Shown piece by piece: positions 35,664 to 44,395 of a stretch of DNA of 64,000 nt; the first letter of the stretch is position 1; each line of letters opens with the position of its first letter. This DNA is from Pusillimonas noertemannii. Its GTDB lineage: Bacteria > Pseudomonadota > Gammaproteobacteria > Burkholderiales > Burkholderiaceae_B. The position numbers and the translations under genes were made by a program. The notes beneath the pieces are model-generated. The model did not search any database. It saw only the letters and a list, made by a program, of their open reading frames with translations, and had not been told where the DNA came from. Location of the stretch: assembly GCF_003096595.1 (NCBI RefSeq), contig NZ_QEKO01000001.1, forward strand, positions 310,001-374,000. Direction: 5' to 3'.

Positions 35664-36917
35664 ATGAGAAGCAATGATGTGATTCATTTTTGCCCGCCTG
35701 CGCGGGTGGTCATCGGCTGCGGCAGCCGCGCCCAGTTGCCGGGGCTGCTGCAGCGGCTGGGCTATCGCCGCGGCGTGCTGGTCACCGACGCTTACTTTAC
35801 CGGCCATACGCCCTGGGTGCGCGAATATGTGCAGGCGGCCCAAGCCTGTGGGATCGAGACGGTGGTATACGACGGGGGCATGCCCGACCCCACCACGACG
35901 CTGTGCGACGCCGCCACGCGGCAGCTGCTCGAGCAACTGGGCCAAGTACGGCCCGACCATGTCGTTGCCTTGGGCGGGGGCAGCAATATCGACCTTGCCA
36001 AGGCCTTGTGCCTGACGCTGGTGGATGGTTCCCCCATCAAGGATTTTGTGGGCGCCATGCCGCAGGCGCCGCGCTGCCTGCCTTTGGTGGCGGTGCCCAC
36101 CACGGCCGGCACGGGCTCAGAGGCCACGCCGGGCGCCATACTGGTCGATCCCGAGAACGCCACCAAGGTCGCGGTCATGGATAACCAGCTGCGTCCGGTG
36201 ATTGCGCTGATCGACCCCGAGTTCACCTATTCTTGCCCGCCCAAGGTAACGGCCGACGCGGGCATCGATGCGCTGACGCATGCGGTCGAGTCCTACCTTA
36301 CGCTGGATTGCTTCGAGTTCGACCGCCAGGGCAATCCCGATCCCGGCTACAGCGGCCGTTCCACGCTGACCATGTCTTTTGCGCGCGAGGCGATCAGCCT
36401 GTGCGCGCGCTTCCTGCTGCGGGCCTATGCCGATGGCGGCGATAAAGAGGCGCGCATAGGCATGGCCTACGCCAGCCATTATGCGGCGCTTTCCTACGGC
36501 AGTTCGGGTTTGAATGCGGTGCACGGCATTGCGTACGCGGTGGCGGGCCTTACGCATAAGTCGCATGGCAGCACGAATGCGGTGATGCTGCCTTATGTGC
36601 TGGACGAGCTCGCCTCGGTGCGCCGGGCCGAGATGCTGGATGTGGCGCGCATTTTCGGCATCGACGACGCGGATGAGGATGCGGCGGTGGGAAGGCTGCC
36701 AATGCTTGTTCGCGATATTGTGGCGAAGCTGGGCATACCGGCTACGCTGGCCGAATTCGGCATTGGGCGTGAGCAGTTGCCTGAGCTGTTGAAGGACGCT
36801 TTGCAGGTGACCCGGCTGGCCAGTGCATTTCCTGTTGCTGATGTGCCTGCTGCGTATGCGAGGATTATTGAACGGGCGTTCGAGGGGCGGTTTCTGCACG
36901 AGGGTGCACTGCTTTGA
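35664..36917 (+). CDS. Iron-containing alcohol dehydrogenase
   Basis: This is a 417-residue group III NAD(P)-dependent dehydrogenase. The nucleotide-binding GGGSNIDLAKAL and VPTTAGTGSEATPGA are present, and the metal ligands are in DAGIDALTHAVESY and the histidines of AGLTHKSHGSTNAVML. It oxidises an alcohol or reduces maleylacetate or an aldehyde; the clade cannot be fixed here. GGGGAG precedes the ATG at 35664; two earlier in-frame starts (35616, 35643) are less supported. A candidate GntR site lies upstream. Confidence 0.87.
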   Translation: MRSNDVIHFCPPARVVIGCGSRAQLPGLLQRLGYRRGVLVTDAYFTGHTPWVREYVQAAQACGIETVVYDGGMPDPTTTLCDAATRQLLEQLGQVRPDHVVALGGGSNIDLAKALCLTLVDGSPIKDFVGAMPQAPRCLPLVAVPTTAGTGSEATPGAILVDPENATKVAVMDNQLRPVIALIDPEFTYSCPPKVTADAGIDALTHAVESYLTLDCFEFDRQGNPDPGYSGRSTLTMSFAREAISLCARFLLRAYADGGDKEARIGMAYASHYAALSYGSSGLNAVHGIAYAVAGLTHKSHGSTNAVMLPYVLDELASVRRAEMLDVARIFGIDDADEDAAVGRLPMLVRDIVAKLGIPATLAEFGIGREQLPELLKDALQVTRLASAFPVADVPAAYARIIERAFEGRFLHEGALL

Positions 36918-37080
36918 TTTTGAAGAGGTGCTAGCCGGCTCCTGCATTGTCTTATAAGTGCGAGGTTGTTTGCCTTTTCCCGTTCTTGCGCTGTCTCTTG
37001 GACATGGGGCTGCTATTCCTGCCCCGTTCCTTTGCTTTCTTCTGGAATGAGATGCTGAGGGTTCAAGCTCTACCCGCGCT

Positions 37081-37160
37081 TTGCTGCGAGGATGCTGGTT
37101 CTTGATTCGTTCTTACGTTTTGCTGCAAGGCCGTTGGCTCTTAATCCGTTCATGCGCCTG
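37081..37160. repeat. Two imperfect 39-bp direct repeats
   Basis: TTGCTGCGAG at 37081 and TTGCTGCAAG at 37120 begin two similar 39-bp units, each followed by a TTCTT or CTCTTAA segment and CCGTTC-like ends. A third, weaker unit may lie near 37210-37240. They are in the gap between Fe-ADH and trpE. Confidence 0.4.
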
Positions 37161-37228
37161 ACGGATAAGAAGTTTGCCTCCTTGCGCCACGTCTGCGTTT
37201 GGTTCGTGATGGTGTTGGTCCTAAACCC

Positions 37229-37379
37229 GTTCCTGCGCTGCGGGGTATGTCTGTGCCGGACGGAGGCAGTCGTCCCTTCGGGCCCGCCTGTCCGCATCGT
37301 CCGGGCCTTCGCCCTCCCTTCTGCGGCGCCTGGCTCGACAGCCAACGCCCGGCCCAGACATACCCCGCATCACAGGAAC
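37229..37379. repeat. Short inverted-repeat element D
   Basis: The terminal arms are 25 bp with two mismatches; the inner 14 bp GCGGGGTATGTCTG (37240-37253) pairs perfectly with 37355-37368. The 100-bp interior contains a small CCCTTCGGG hairpin. It may be a reduced member of the structured family found at 37517, 45539, 49053 and 49313, but I could not align its interior to those elements convincingly. Confidence 0.5.
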
Positions 37380-37516
37380 TGCATCGGAGTAAATGGCCGC
37401 TCGTCTTGCGAGGCGCGGGGGTGAGCTCACAGCCTGCTTGCGAGGCACGGGTTTAGGGCAGAGTGTGTCAAACCAAGAAATCCCAGGACGCCACAAACCA
37501 AGACACCGAGAGGCGT

Positions 37517-37724
37517 GCTGCGGGGCCATATTTTGGGCGACGTTGAGCAAGCCGAGTGGCCTGTTGTTTTTGGGGAGGCAAGCGAGCGCCTGTTTGAGCG
37601 GGCAAGCTTGGCGCAGCATGCTGCGCCGCCCGCGAGTTCGCGAGCGCCCCAAAAACAATAGGACGCGAGGGAAGCCGGCAAAGCCGGCCGCAGCTCTCCG
37701 GCGCCCAAAATATGGCCCCGCAGC
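37517..37724. repeat. Structured intergenic element C (nested stems)
   Basis: The outer stem pairs 37517-37539 with 37702-37724, 23 bp perfect. The inner stem pairs 37560-37575 with 37647-37662, 15 of 16 bp. The apex holds an 18-bp palindrome (37610-37627), and a side hairpin GCCGGC-AAA-GCCGGC sits at 37674-37688, between inner and outer stems. This is the same plan as elements A, B and E, with different stem sequences. Confidence 0.7.
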
Positions 37725-37822
37725 GCGCCGGTTTAGAACTCAGAAGCGACCTTCCGCCCCGCAGTACGCCGGTTTAAGACTCAGAAACGACCTTCCAATC
37801 TGCAGCGCGCTGAGTCAAAGAC
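37719..37822. repeat. 41-bp tandem repeats next to trpE
   Basis: Units begin at 37719, 37760 and 37801 (CGCAGCGCGCCGG, CGCAGTACGCCGG, TGCAGCGCGCTG). The first two share GGTTTA, ACTCAGAA and CGACCTTCC at the same offsets. The third runs into the trpE stop codon. They overlap the right arm of element C. Confidence 0.65.
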
Positions 37823-39343
37823 TCAAATAGGCTCATCCAGCCCAAACTGCACTTTTTCAGCCGCACGCAAAACAGCCCGTGCCTTGGCCTCGGTTTCCTG
37901 CCATTCCTTTTCAGGATCCGAATCGGCCACAATGCCGGCCGCCGCCTGCACGTACAGCATGCCGTTCTTCACGATGCCCGTGCGTATCGCAATGGCCACG
38001 TCCATCTCGCCGCTGTAGCTCAGGTAGCCCGCCGCACCGCCGTAGACGCCGCGGCGCACCGGTTCGAGCTCGTCGATGATTTCCATCGCCCGCACCTTCG
38101 GCGCCCCCGTAAGTGTGCCGGCCGGGAAGGTAGCGCGCAGCACGTCCATATTGCTCATGCCTTCGTTCAGCGTGCCGCTGACATTCGACACCAGGTGCAT
38201 CACGTGCGAATAGCGTTCGATCGTCATCGTGTCGGTCACCTCGACCGTGCCCGTCTGCGCCACGCGGCCCACGTCGTTGCGGGCCAGGTCTATTAGCATC
38301 ACATGTTCGGCGCGCTCTTTCGGGTCGGCCTGCAGTTCCTCGGCAAGCTGGGCGTCTTGCTCGGGCGTGCCGCCGCGCTTGCGGGTGCCGGCCAGGGGGC
38401 GGATGGTGATCTGTGTTTTCTCGCGGTCCGCTTCCGTGATCGTTTCCTGGCGCACCAGGATCTCGGGCGAGGAGCCCACTACGTGGAAGTCGTCGAAATC
38501 CCAGTAGTACATATAGGGCGAAGGGTTCAGCGAACGCAGCGAGCGGTACAGCGACAGGGGAGAGTCGCGATAGGGCTTGGCGATGACCTGACCCACCTGC
38601 ACCTGCATCAGGTCGCCGGCCGCAATATATTCTTTGGCCTTGAGCACCGCGGCAATGTAGTCTTCTTTCTTGAAGTCGCGGTGGCTTTCCGTTTGCAGGC
38701 TGGCATAGGCGTAGGGTATGACGACCGGCGTGCGCAGCTTCTGGCGCAGGTCTTTGAGACGCTGGCGGGCCTGGGCGTAGGCCTCGGGTTCGCGCGGGTC
38801 GACGTACACGATCAGGTAGCTGCGGCCGGCCAGGTTGTCGACCACCGCGAATTCGTCCACGTGCAGCAGCATGATGTCGGGTGTAGCCGAGTCGGGGCCG
38901 CCCGGGTAGGGCTTGGTGGCGGGGCCCAGGCGCGGCTCGATGTGGCGCACCGTGTCGTAGCCGAAGTATCCGGCCAGCCCGCCCGCAAAGCGCGGCATGC
39001 CGGGGCGCAGGGCCACCTTGAAGCGCTGCTGGTAGGCTTCGATGAAGGCCAGCGGGTCGCCCTCGTGGGTTTCGACCACTTGGCCCTTTTGCACCACTTC
39101 GGTCACCGTGCCGCTGGCGCGGATCACCGTCTTGGCGGGCAGGCCGATGAACGAATAGCGTCCGAAGCGCTCGCCGCCCACCACCGATTCAAGCAGGCAG
39201 CTGTTGCGTCCGCCTTCCGGGCCGGCGTAGGCCAGCTTCAGGTAGATGGAAAGCGGGGTGTCGAGATCGGCGTAGGTCTCGGCGATGAGGGGGATGCGGT
39301 TGTACCCCTGCGCGGCCAATGCGTTGAATTCGATTTCTGTCAT
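37823..39343 (-). CDS. trpE: Anthranilate synthase component I
   Basis: This protein makes anthranilate from chorismate with ammonia from TrpG. The 506-residue protein carries the tryptophan-binding LLESVVGGERFGRYSF near the N-terminus and the chorismate-binding core (SPYMYYWDF, RPLAGTRKRG, LIDLARNDVGRVAQ, VRAMEIIDELEP). The start at 39343 (MTEIEFNALA) fits the family. It is preceded by a complete attenuator (39388-39551). Unusually its partner trpG is about 13 kb downstream. Confidence 0.95.
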   Translation of the reverse strand: MTEIEFNALAAQGYNRIPLIAETYADLDTPLSIYLKLAYAGPEGGRNSCLLESVVGGERFGRYSFIGLPAKTVIRASGTVTEVVQKGQVVETHEGDPLAFIEAYQQRFKVALRPGMPRFAGGLAGYFGYDTVRHIEPRLGPATKPYPGGPDSATPDIMLLHVDEFAVVDNLAGRSYLIVYVDPREPEAYAQARQRLKDLRQKLRTPVVIPYAYASLQTESHRDFKKEDYIAAVLKAKEYIAAGDLMQVQVGQVIAKPYRDSPLSLYRSLRSLNPSPYMYYWDFDDFHVVGSSPEILVRQETITEADREKTQITIRPLAGTRKRGGTPEQDAQLAEELQADPKERAEHVMLIDLARNDVGRVAQTGTVEVTDTMTIERYSHVMHLVSNVSGTLNEGMSNMDVLRATFPAGTLTGAPKVRAMEIIDELEPVRRGVYGGAAGYLSYSGEMDVAIAIRTGIVKNGMLYVQAAAGIVADSDPEKEWQETEAKARAVLRAAEKVQFGLDEPI

Positions 39344-39387
39344 GCTGTTCTCGGTGTGTAGGTGAGAGGCACCGCCGGACCGCAATT

Positions 39388-39419
39388 AAAAAAGCCCGGC
39401 TGGCGAGGCTTCGGGCTTT
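39388..39419 (-). terminator. trpE attenuator (rho-independent terminator)
   Basis: On the minus strand AAAGCCCG pairs with CGGGCTTT and runs straight into six T residues, 45 bp before the trpE ATG and about 60 bp after a leader ORF rich in Trp codons. This is the classical layout of a Trp attenuator: stalling at the Trp codons should prevent the hairpin from forming. Confidence 0.85.
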
Positions 39420-39479
39420 GCTTTGCTTAGACCGCGACGCGCAAGTTACGGAAACCCCGCGCGCCGGGAAAAACTGCCG

Positions 39480-39551
39480 CTACCCGGAGCACACACGCCA
39501 CCAGCGCCAATAGGCGCCGACTTGTGCATGTTGTGCAAGGGTAGTGACCAT
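39480..39551 (-). CDS. trpL: trpE leader peptide with WRWW motif
   Basis: A 23-codon ORF starts MVTTLAQHAQ and ends YWRWWRVCSG, with three Trp codons in four positions (TGG CGC TGG TGG). It lies between gph and trpE, upstream of a terminator hairpin. Leader peptides of this kind sense charged tRNA-Trp. The ribosome binding site is weak, but the Trp density and position make the call convincing. Confidence 0.82.
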   Translation of the reverse strand: MVTTLAQHAQVGAYWRWWRVCSG

Positions 39552-39591
39552 GAATATTGAAATACCGTGCGGTAAAAAAGGCGGACCTGCC

Positions 39592-40260
39592 TTACTGCCG
39601 CAAGGCCCAATGAGCCGCCTCATCGATGGTTGCAACTATAGCATCCGCATCCAGGTTTTGCACTCCCTGGCCTTCGTTGTAGCCGTAGGGCACGGCCACG
39701 ACCGCCATGCCCGCCGCGCGCGCGGCCTGCACGTCGTTGCGCGAATCGCCGATGACCAGCGTATTTTGCGGTTGCGCCTCAAGCAGCTGGCAGGCGTGTT
39801 CCAGCGGCATGGGGTCGGGCTTCTTGCGGGCACAGGTATCGCCGCTGACGGCATGCTCGAAAAAGCCCGCCAGGCCGGTGCGTACAAGCAGGGGCTCGGT
39901 GAACTCACCGGGCTTGTTGGTGACCACGGCCATCTTCAGGCCTTGTTCGCGAAATGATTTCAGCCCGTCGAGCACGCCGTCGTAGACCACGGTCTTGTCG
40001 CCGTTGATGGCGTGGTAGTACTGGTAGAACAGTTCCATGCCTTGCGACAGGCGGTCGGGCTCGATGGTTTCGTCCAGGCTGTCGGTAAGGGCCCGGCGCA
40101 CCAGCACTTCGCTGCCCTTGCCCACATAGGTGGCCACCACGTCTTGGCGCAGCGGCCGCTGGTGCATTTGCATGCGCATGGCGTTGACCGCATCGGTCAG
40201 GTCGGGAATAGTGTTCAGCAATGTGCCGTCCAGGTCGAACAGGACAGAAGTGAAACGCAT
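39592..40260 (-). CDS. gph: Phosphoglycolate phosphatase
   Basis: This is a 222-residue HAD-family phosphatase. The nucleophile motif is FDLDGTLLNT, the second motif VVTNKPG, and the acidic motif VIGDSRNDVQAARAAG. It removes 2-phosphoglycolate, for example from DNA repair. The start at 40260 opens the motif directly. Order rpe-gph-trpE on one strand is usual for this bacterial group. Confidence 0.9.
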   Translation of the reverse strand: MRFTSVLFDLDGTLLNTIPDLTDAVNAMRMQMHQRPLRQDVVATYVGKGSEVLVRRALTDSLDETIEPDRLSQGMELFYQYYHAINGDKTVVYDGVLDGLKSFREQGLKMAVVTNKPGEFTEPLLVRTGLAGFFEHAVSGDTCARKKPDPMPLEHACQLLEAQPQNTLVIGDSRNDVQAARAAGMAVVAVPYGYNEGQGVQNLDADAIVATIDEAAHWALRQ

Positions 40261-40394
40261 GGCAACTCCGAATGCAAGGGGCCCGGGCTGCGCCGCGGGC
40301 CTGCCGCAGCTGGGCGGCTGTTGTTTTTGCCGGGCACCCGACCGGGGTGCGCCTGGCCGGGGCGCCGAACCCCGGGGCGGCCCGGCGGGAAAAA

Positions 40395-41096
40395 TCAGGT
40401 AGAGATGGTTTCGGCCCGGGCGAGCTCGGCGCGCATGGCGTCGATGACCGCCTTGTAGTCGGGCTTGCCGAAGATGGCCGAGCCGGCGACAAAGGTGTCG
40501 GCGCCGGCCGCGCGGATTTCGGCGATGTTTTCCACCTTGACCCCGCCGTCGATCTCGAGGGCGATGGGGCGGCCGCCGTTGTTCTGCCACAGGTCGATGC
40601 GCTGGCGGGCCTGGCGCAGCTTGCGCAAGGTGGCGGGAATGAAACTTTGGCCGCCATAGCCCGGGTTGACCGACATGAGCAATATGACGTCGAGCTTGTC
40701 CATGACGTAATCAAGATGGTGCAGCGGGGTGGCCGGGTTGAACACCAGGCCGGCCTTGCAGCCCTGCTCTTTGATCAGCGCCAGCGTGCGGTCGGGGTGG
40801 CGCGATGCCTCGGGATGAAAAGTGATGATGTCGGCGCCGGCCTTGGCAAACTGCGGGATCAGGGCGTCTACCGGCTCGACCATCAGGTGCACGTCGATGG
40901 GCGCGGTGGTGTGGGGGCGCAGGGCCTCGCACACCATGGGGCCGACGGTAAGATTGGGCACATAATGGTTGTCCATGACATCAAGGTGTATCCAGTCGGC
41001 CCCGGCGGCGACCACATTGCGCACTTCTTCGCCCAGGCGGGCGAAGTCGGCGGCCAGCAGGCTGGGGGCGATTCGGGTAACGGGTGCGGTGGTCAT
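40395..41096 (-). CDS. rpe: Ribulose-phosphate 3-epimerase
   Basis: This enzyme interconverts ribulose 5-phosphate and xylulose 5-phosphate. The 233-residue TIM barrel shows [17 protein letters not shown], the metal-binding [13 protein letters not shown], then [23 protein letters not shown] and EIDGGV. It heads the rpe-gph-trpE strand and is divergent from apaG. Confidence 0.95.
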   Translation of the reverse strand: MTTAPVTRIAPSLLAADFARLGEEVRNVVAAGADWIHLDVMDNHYVPNLTVGPMVCEALRPHTTAPIDVHLMVEPVDALIPQFAKAGADIITFHPEASRHPDRTLALIKEQGCKAGLVFNPATPLHHLDYVMDKLDVILLMSVNPGYGGQSFIPATLRKLRQARQRIDLWQNNGGRPIALEIDGGVKVENIAEIRAAGADTFVAGSAIFGKPDYKAVIDAMRAELARAETIST

Positions 41097-41211
41097 GAGC
41101 GTAAACTAGATCCGTGTTCAACTACGATAAAGGTCATCCAGTGCCATTATTGCAGTTTGGCGTCGACTTGGCTGGCGCTTGCCGGCGCGGCGCCTTGTTT
41201 CGGAACCCCAC

Positions 41212-41586
41212 ATGAAGCCCTACGACATCTCGGTCAACGTGACCCCGCAGTATCTGCCCGAACAATCCGAGCCCAACCAAGAGCAGTTCATGTTCGCCTA
41301 TACGGTGCGCATCACCAACAATGGCGAACAGGCGGTGCAGGTCATCAGCCGGCATTGGGTCATTACCGATGCCGAACAGAAAGTGCAAGAGGTTCGCGGC
41401 CTGGGCGTGGTGGGCCAGCAGCCCCTGCTGGGCCCCGGAGAAACATTCGAATACACCAGCGGTTGTCCGCTTTCCACGCCTTTCGGTACCATGCGGGGCA
41501 CATACCATTGTGTCGGCGATAATGGCATACCGTTCGAGGTGCCCATCGCCGAATTCGTGCTGGCCATGCCTCGTACCCTGCATTAG
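41212..41586 (+). CDS. apaG: ApaG protein
   Basis: This is a 124-residue fibronectin-III-like protein, also called the CoD/ApaG domain. It is recognised by YTVRITNNGEQAVQVISRHW, followed by VITDAEQKVQEV, LLGPGETFEYTSG and GTMRGTYHC. It is linked in enterobacteria to cobalt/magnesium efflux and Ap4A metabolism, but its biochemical role is not settled. The start at 41212 opens the domain at once. Confidence 0.93.
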   Translation: MKPYDISVNVTPQYLPEQSEPNQEQFMFAYTVRITNNGEQAVQVISRHWVITDAEQKVQEVRGLGVVGQQPLLGPGETFEYTSGCPLSTPFGTMRGTYHCVGDNGIPFEVPIAEFVLAMPRTLH

Positions 41587-41660
41587 AGTCAACAGGCCCC
41601 AGGCCTGGGCCGCCCCCGCCGCGGGCGGCGGCCGTCCAAAGTTTTTCGCTCCGGAGCCCT

Positions 41661-42968
41661 ATGAGTCTCAGTCGCACTCGCACCCAGACCCTGCTTTCCC
41701 TTTCCCTGCTGGCATTCCTGGCGGCGTGCAGCACGGTGCCGCCCGAACCCGGCGAGCCGGGCGCGCCGGGCTCGCCTGAGCAGCCCGCCGTCGACATCGG
41801 CTTGCAGCCGCTGACGGTGCCGCCGCTGGCCTCGCTGCCCGAGACACCGCCGCGCGTGCTCGAGGGCAAGTTCGTGCCGGTGGGCTGGGGGGCCTTGCCG
41901 GGCTGGCAGAACGATGACCTTGGCCAGGTCTGGAAGGCCTTCATCAACAATTGCAAGGGTCTGATGCGGCCGGTATCGGGCTCGCTGGCCATGCCGGCCC
42001 GCTCGGCGCCGCGCGCCTGGCAGCCGGTATGCGCCGCGGCCCAGCAGGCGGGGCTTTCCGCCGATGCGGGCACTGCCCAGGTGCGAGGCTTTCTCGAAGC
42101 GCAGCTGCAGCCGTGGCGCCTGGCCGATGCGGCCGGCAAGCCCGCCAAGAATACGGTCACGGGCTATTACGAACCGCTGATCCGCGCTTCGCGCAAGCGT
42201 TCGGGCCAATACCAGTGGCCGCTTTACGCGCCGCCCGACGACCTGCTTACGGTCGACCTGGGCACGGTCTACCCCGAACTGGCCGGCAAGCGCATTCGCG
42301 GCAAGCTGCAGGGCAAGCGCGTGGTGCCTTACGACACCCGTGCGCAAATTGCGGGGTCTGAAAACCAGCCGCCCGTCATTGTGTGGGCCGACGACCCGGT
42401 CGAGGCCTTCTTCCTGCAAATCCAGGGGTCGGGACGCGCCCAGCTTGAAGACGGCAGCATGATCCGGCTGGCTTATGCCGACCACAATGGCAGGCCGTAT
42501 GCATCCATCGGAAAATGGCTGGCCGAAAAGGGCGAGATGTCCCTGGCGCAGACGTCCATGCAGAACATCAAGGCCTGGGCGCAGCGCAATCCGGCGCGGG
42601 TGCAAGAGATGCTCAACGCCAATCCGGCCATGGTGTTCTTTCGCGAAGAAAAAATCGTCGATCCGCAACTGGGGCCCAAGGGGGCCTACGGCATTCCGCT
42701 GATCGGCGAGCGCGCTGTCGCCATCGACACGCGCTTCGTGCCCCTGGGCGCGCCGGTGTACCTGGCCACCCAGTATCCGGCCTCGAACCAGCCGCTGCGG
42801 CGCCTGATGTTCGCGCAAGACACCGGCGCGGCCATCAAGGGCGCGGCGCGCACCGACTTCTACTGGGGCTTCGGCGACGAGGCGGGCGCCAAGGCCGGCC
42901 GCATGAAGCAAACCGGCGAGATGTGGGTGTTGTGGCCCAAGGGGGCCGGGGCGCCGGCGGCGCGATGA
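41661..42968 (+). CDS. mltA: Membrane-bound lytic murein transglycosylase A
   Basis: This is a 435-residue outer-membrane lipoprotein with the lipobox LAAC (SLLAFLAACS). The MltA domain shows GYYEP, then FFLQIQGSGRAQLEDG and the 3D-domain catalytic aspartate in FAQDTGAAIKG. It cleaves peptidoglycan to anhydromuropeptides. A proline/glycine-rich linker follows the lipid anchor. Its stop overlaps the next start (ATGA). Confidence 0.94.
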   Translation: MSLSRTRTQTLLSLSLLAFLAACSTVPPEPGEPGAPGSPEQPAVDIGLQPLTVPPLASLPETPPRVLEGKFVPVGWGALPGWQNDDLGQVWKAFINNCKGLMRPVSGSLAMPARSAPRAWQPVCAAAQQAGLSADAGTAQVRGFLEAQLQPWRLADAAGKPAKNTVTGYYEPLIRASRKRSGQYQWPLYAPPDDLLTVDLGTVYPELAGKRIRGKLQGKRVVPYDTRAQIAGSENQPPVIVWADDPVEAFFLQIQGSGRAQLEDGSMIRLAYADHNGRPYASIGKWLAEKGEMSLAQTSMQNIKAWAQRNPARVQEMLNANPAMVFFREEKIVDPQLGPKGAYGIPLIGERAVAIDTRFVPLGAPVYLATQYPASNQPLRRLMFAQDTGAAIKGAARTDFYWGFGDEAGAKAGRMKQTGEMWVLWPKGAGAPAAR

Positions 42969-44146
42969 GCACCGGCCAGATCCTTGTTTGCGGTACCGGC
43001 ATAGTCGGCCTGGCTGCCGCGCTGGGCCTGGCCCGCGACGGGCAGAAGGCCGCACTGCTGGGGCCGCGCAAGCCGCCCGAGCCTGCCCGGCCCGACATCT
43101 ATTTTCCCCGCGTCTATGCCCTGTCGCCCGAAAGCAGGCGCTTTCTGGGCGAGCTGGGCGTATGGGGCATGCTCGACATGGCCCGCGTCACGCCCGTGGA
43201 ATCCATGCAGGTGTACGGCGATGCCAGCGGCCACGTGGCCTTGCGGGCCTGGCAGGCGGTGCAGTCGGAAATGGCCTGGATCATCGAATCAAGCGAGCTC
43301 GAGCGCGTGCTGCACCAGGCGGTGCAGGTGTTCGGCATTGCCTGGCACGAAGACCGCTTCGCGGCGCTGCAGAACAAGGCGGTGCTGACAGAATCGGGCC
43401 GCGTCCTGCCCGCGGCGCTGGTCATCGGCGCCGACGGCGCCCAGTCGCCGGTACGCCAGGCGGCGGGCATTGCGCATCAGTCCAGGCCTTATCACCAGAC
43501 AGGCCTGGTCACCCACCTTACCGCCGAGCTGCCGCACGGCAATGCGGCCATGCAGTGGTTTACTTCGGACGGCGTGGTGGCCCTGCTGCCCATGCCCGAC
43601 ACATCAGAAGGCCATCAGGTCTCGCTGGTGTGGTCCATGGCCGAAGAACAGGCCAAGACGCTGCAATCGCTGCCGCAGGCAGAGCGCGACGCCCGCCTGC
43701 AGGCGGGCCTGCTGGCCGTCACGGGCGGCGCACTGGGGCGCCTGACGGTGCGCAGCGGCGTGCACGGCTTTCCCCTTTTCCTCGAGCGCAGCGACATGGT
43801 TGCGCCGGGCGTGGCGCTGGCGGGCGATGCGGCGCATCGCGTGCATCCGCTGGCGGGCCAGGGGCTCAATCTTGGCCTGGGCGACGTGGCGCAGCTGCTG
43901 GGCACGCTGCGCGCCAGGCCGCGCGGCTGCGAGCCCGGCCAGCTCAACTTGCTGCGCCGCTACCGGCGGGCGCGGGCCGAACCGGTGCTGGCCATGGGCC
44001 TGGTCACCGACGGCCTGCATCGCCTGTTTGCCTCGCACAGCGCTCCGGTGGTCATGGCACGCAATGCGGGCATGCAACTGGTCGACCGCATTCCCTTCAT
44101 CAAGCGCCGCCTGATCAGCGGGGCGTCGGGCCAGAAGCCCTGGTAG
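42965..44146 (+). CDS. UbiH/UbiF-family FAD monooxygenase
   Basis: This is a 393-residue flavin hydroxylase. The FAD dinucleotide fold is GTGIVGLAAALGLARDG, with VIGADGAQSPVRQ in the middle and GDAAHRVHPLAGQGLNLGLGD at the end, the Ubi family signature. It probably hydroxylates a ubiquinone precursor ring; which position cannot be told. It overlaps mltA by four bases, a link that is conserved in this group but whose meaning is unclear. Confidence 0.88.
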   Translation: MSTGQILVCGTGIVGLAAALGLARDGQKAALLGPRKPPEPARPDIYFPRVYALSPESRRFLGELGVWGMLDMARVTPVESMQVYGDASGHVALRAWQAVQSEMAWIIESSELERVLHQAVQVFGIAWHEDRFAALQNKAVLTESGRVLPAALVIGADGAQSPVRQAAGIAHQSRPYHQTGLVTHLTAELPHGNAAMQWFTSDGVVALLPMPDTSEGHQVSLVWSMAEEQAKTLQSLPQAERDARLQAGLLAVTGGALGRLTVRSGVHGFPLFLERSDMVAPGVALAGDAAHRVHPLAGQGLNLGLGDVAQLLGTLRARPRGCEPGQLNLLRRYRRARAEPVLAMGLVTDGLHRLFASHSAPVVMARNAGMQLVDRIPFIKRRLISGASGQKPW

Positions 44147-44395
44147 CCATTGCGGCGGCCCGCCGGCCGGGCGCTGCTGTTTGAAAATAAAAGAATAAAA
44201 AGGTGGTCGACTCCGGCGCCATCTGGTAAAACACGTCGCTATCCGAGGGATCTGGGCGGCCGGACCGGCCGCGATCTGCGGGGGCTGATCGTCGAAGGCC
44301 GCTGTCAGGGGTTGCGGACGGATTCTGTTAAGGTCTGTGCAAGGGCTCGGTTAAGATTCAGGGCGAGATTCAAGAGTTGAGACGAAGGTTTACTT

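Noticed and set aside
37092-37658. Several overlapping open frames in the Fe-ADH/trpE gap
   Set aside because: They follow the repeats and inverted repeats, overlap each other on both strands, and lack ribosome binding sites and family matches.
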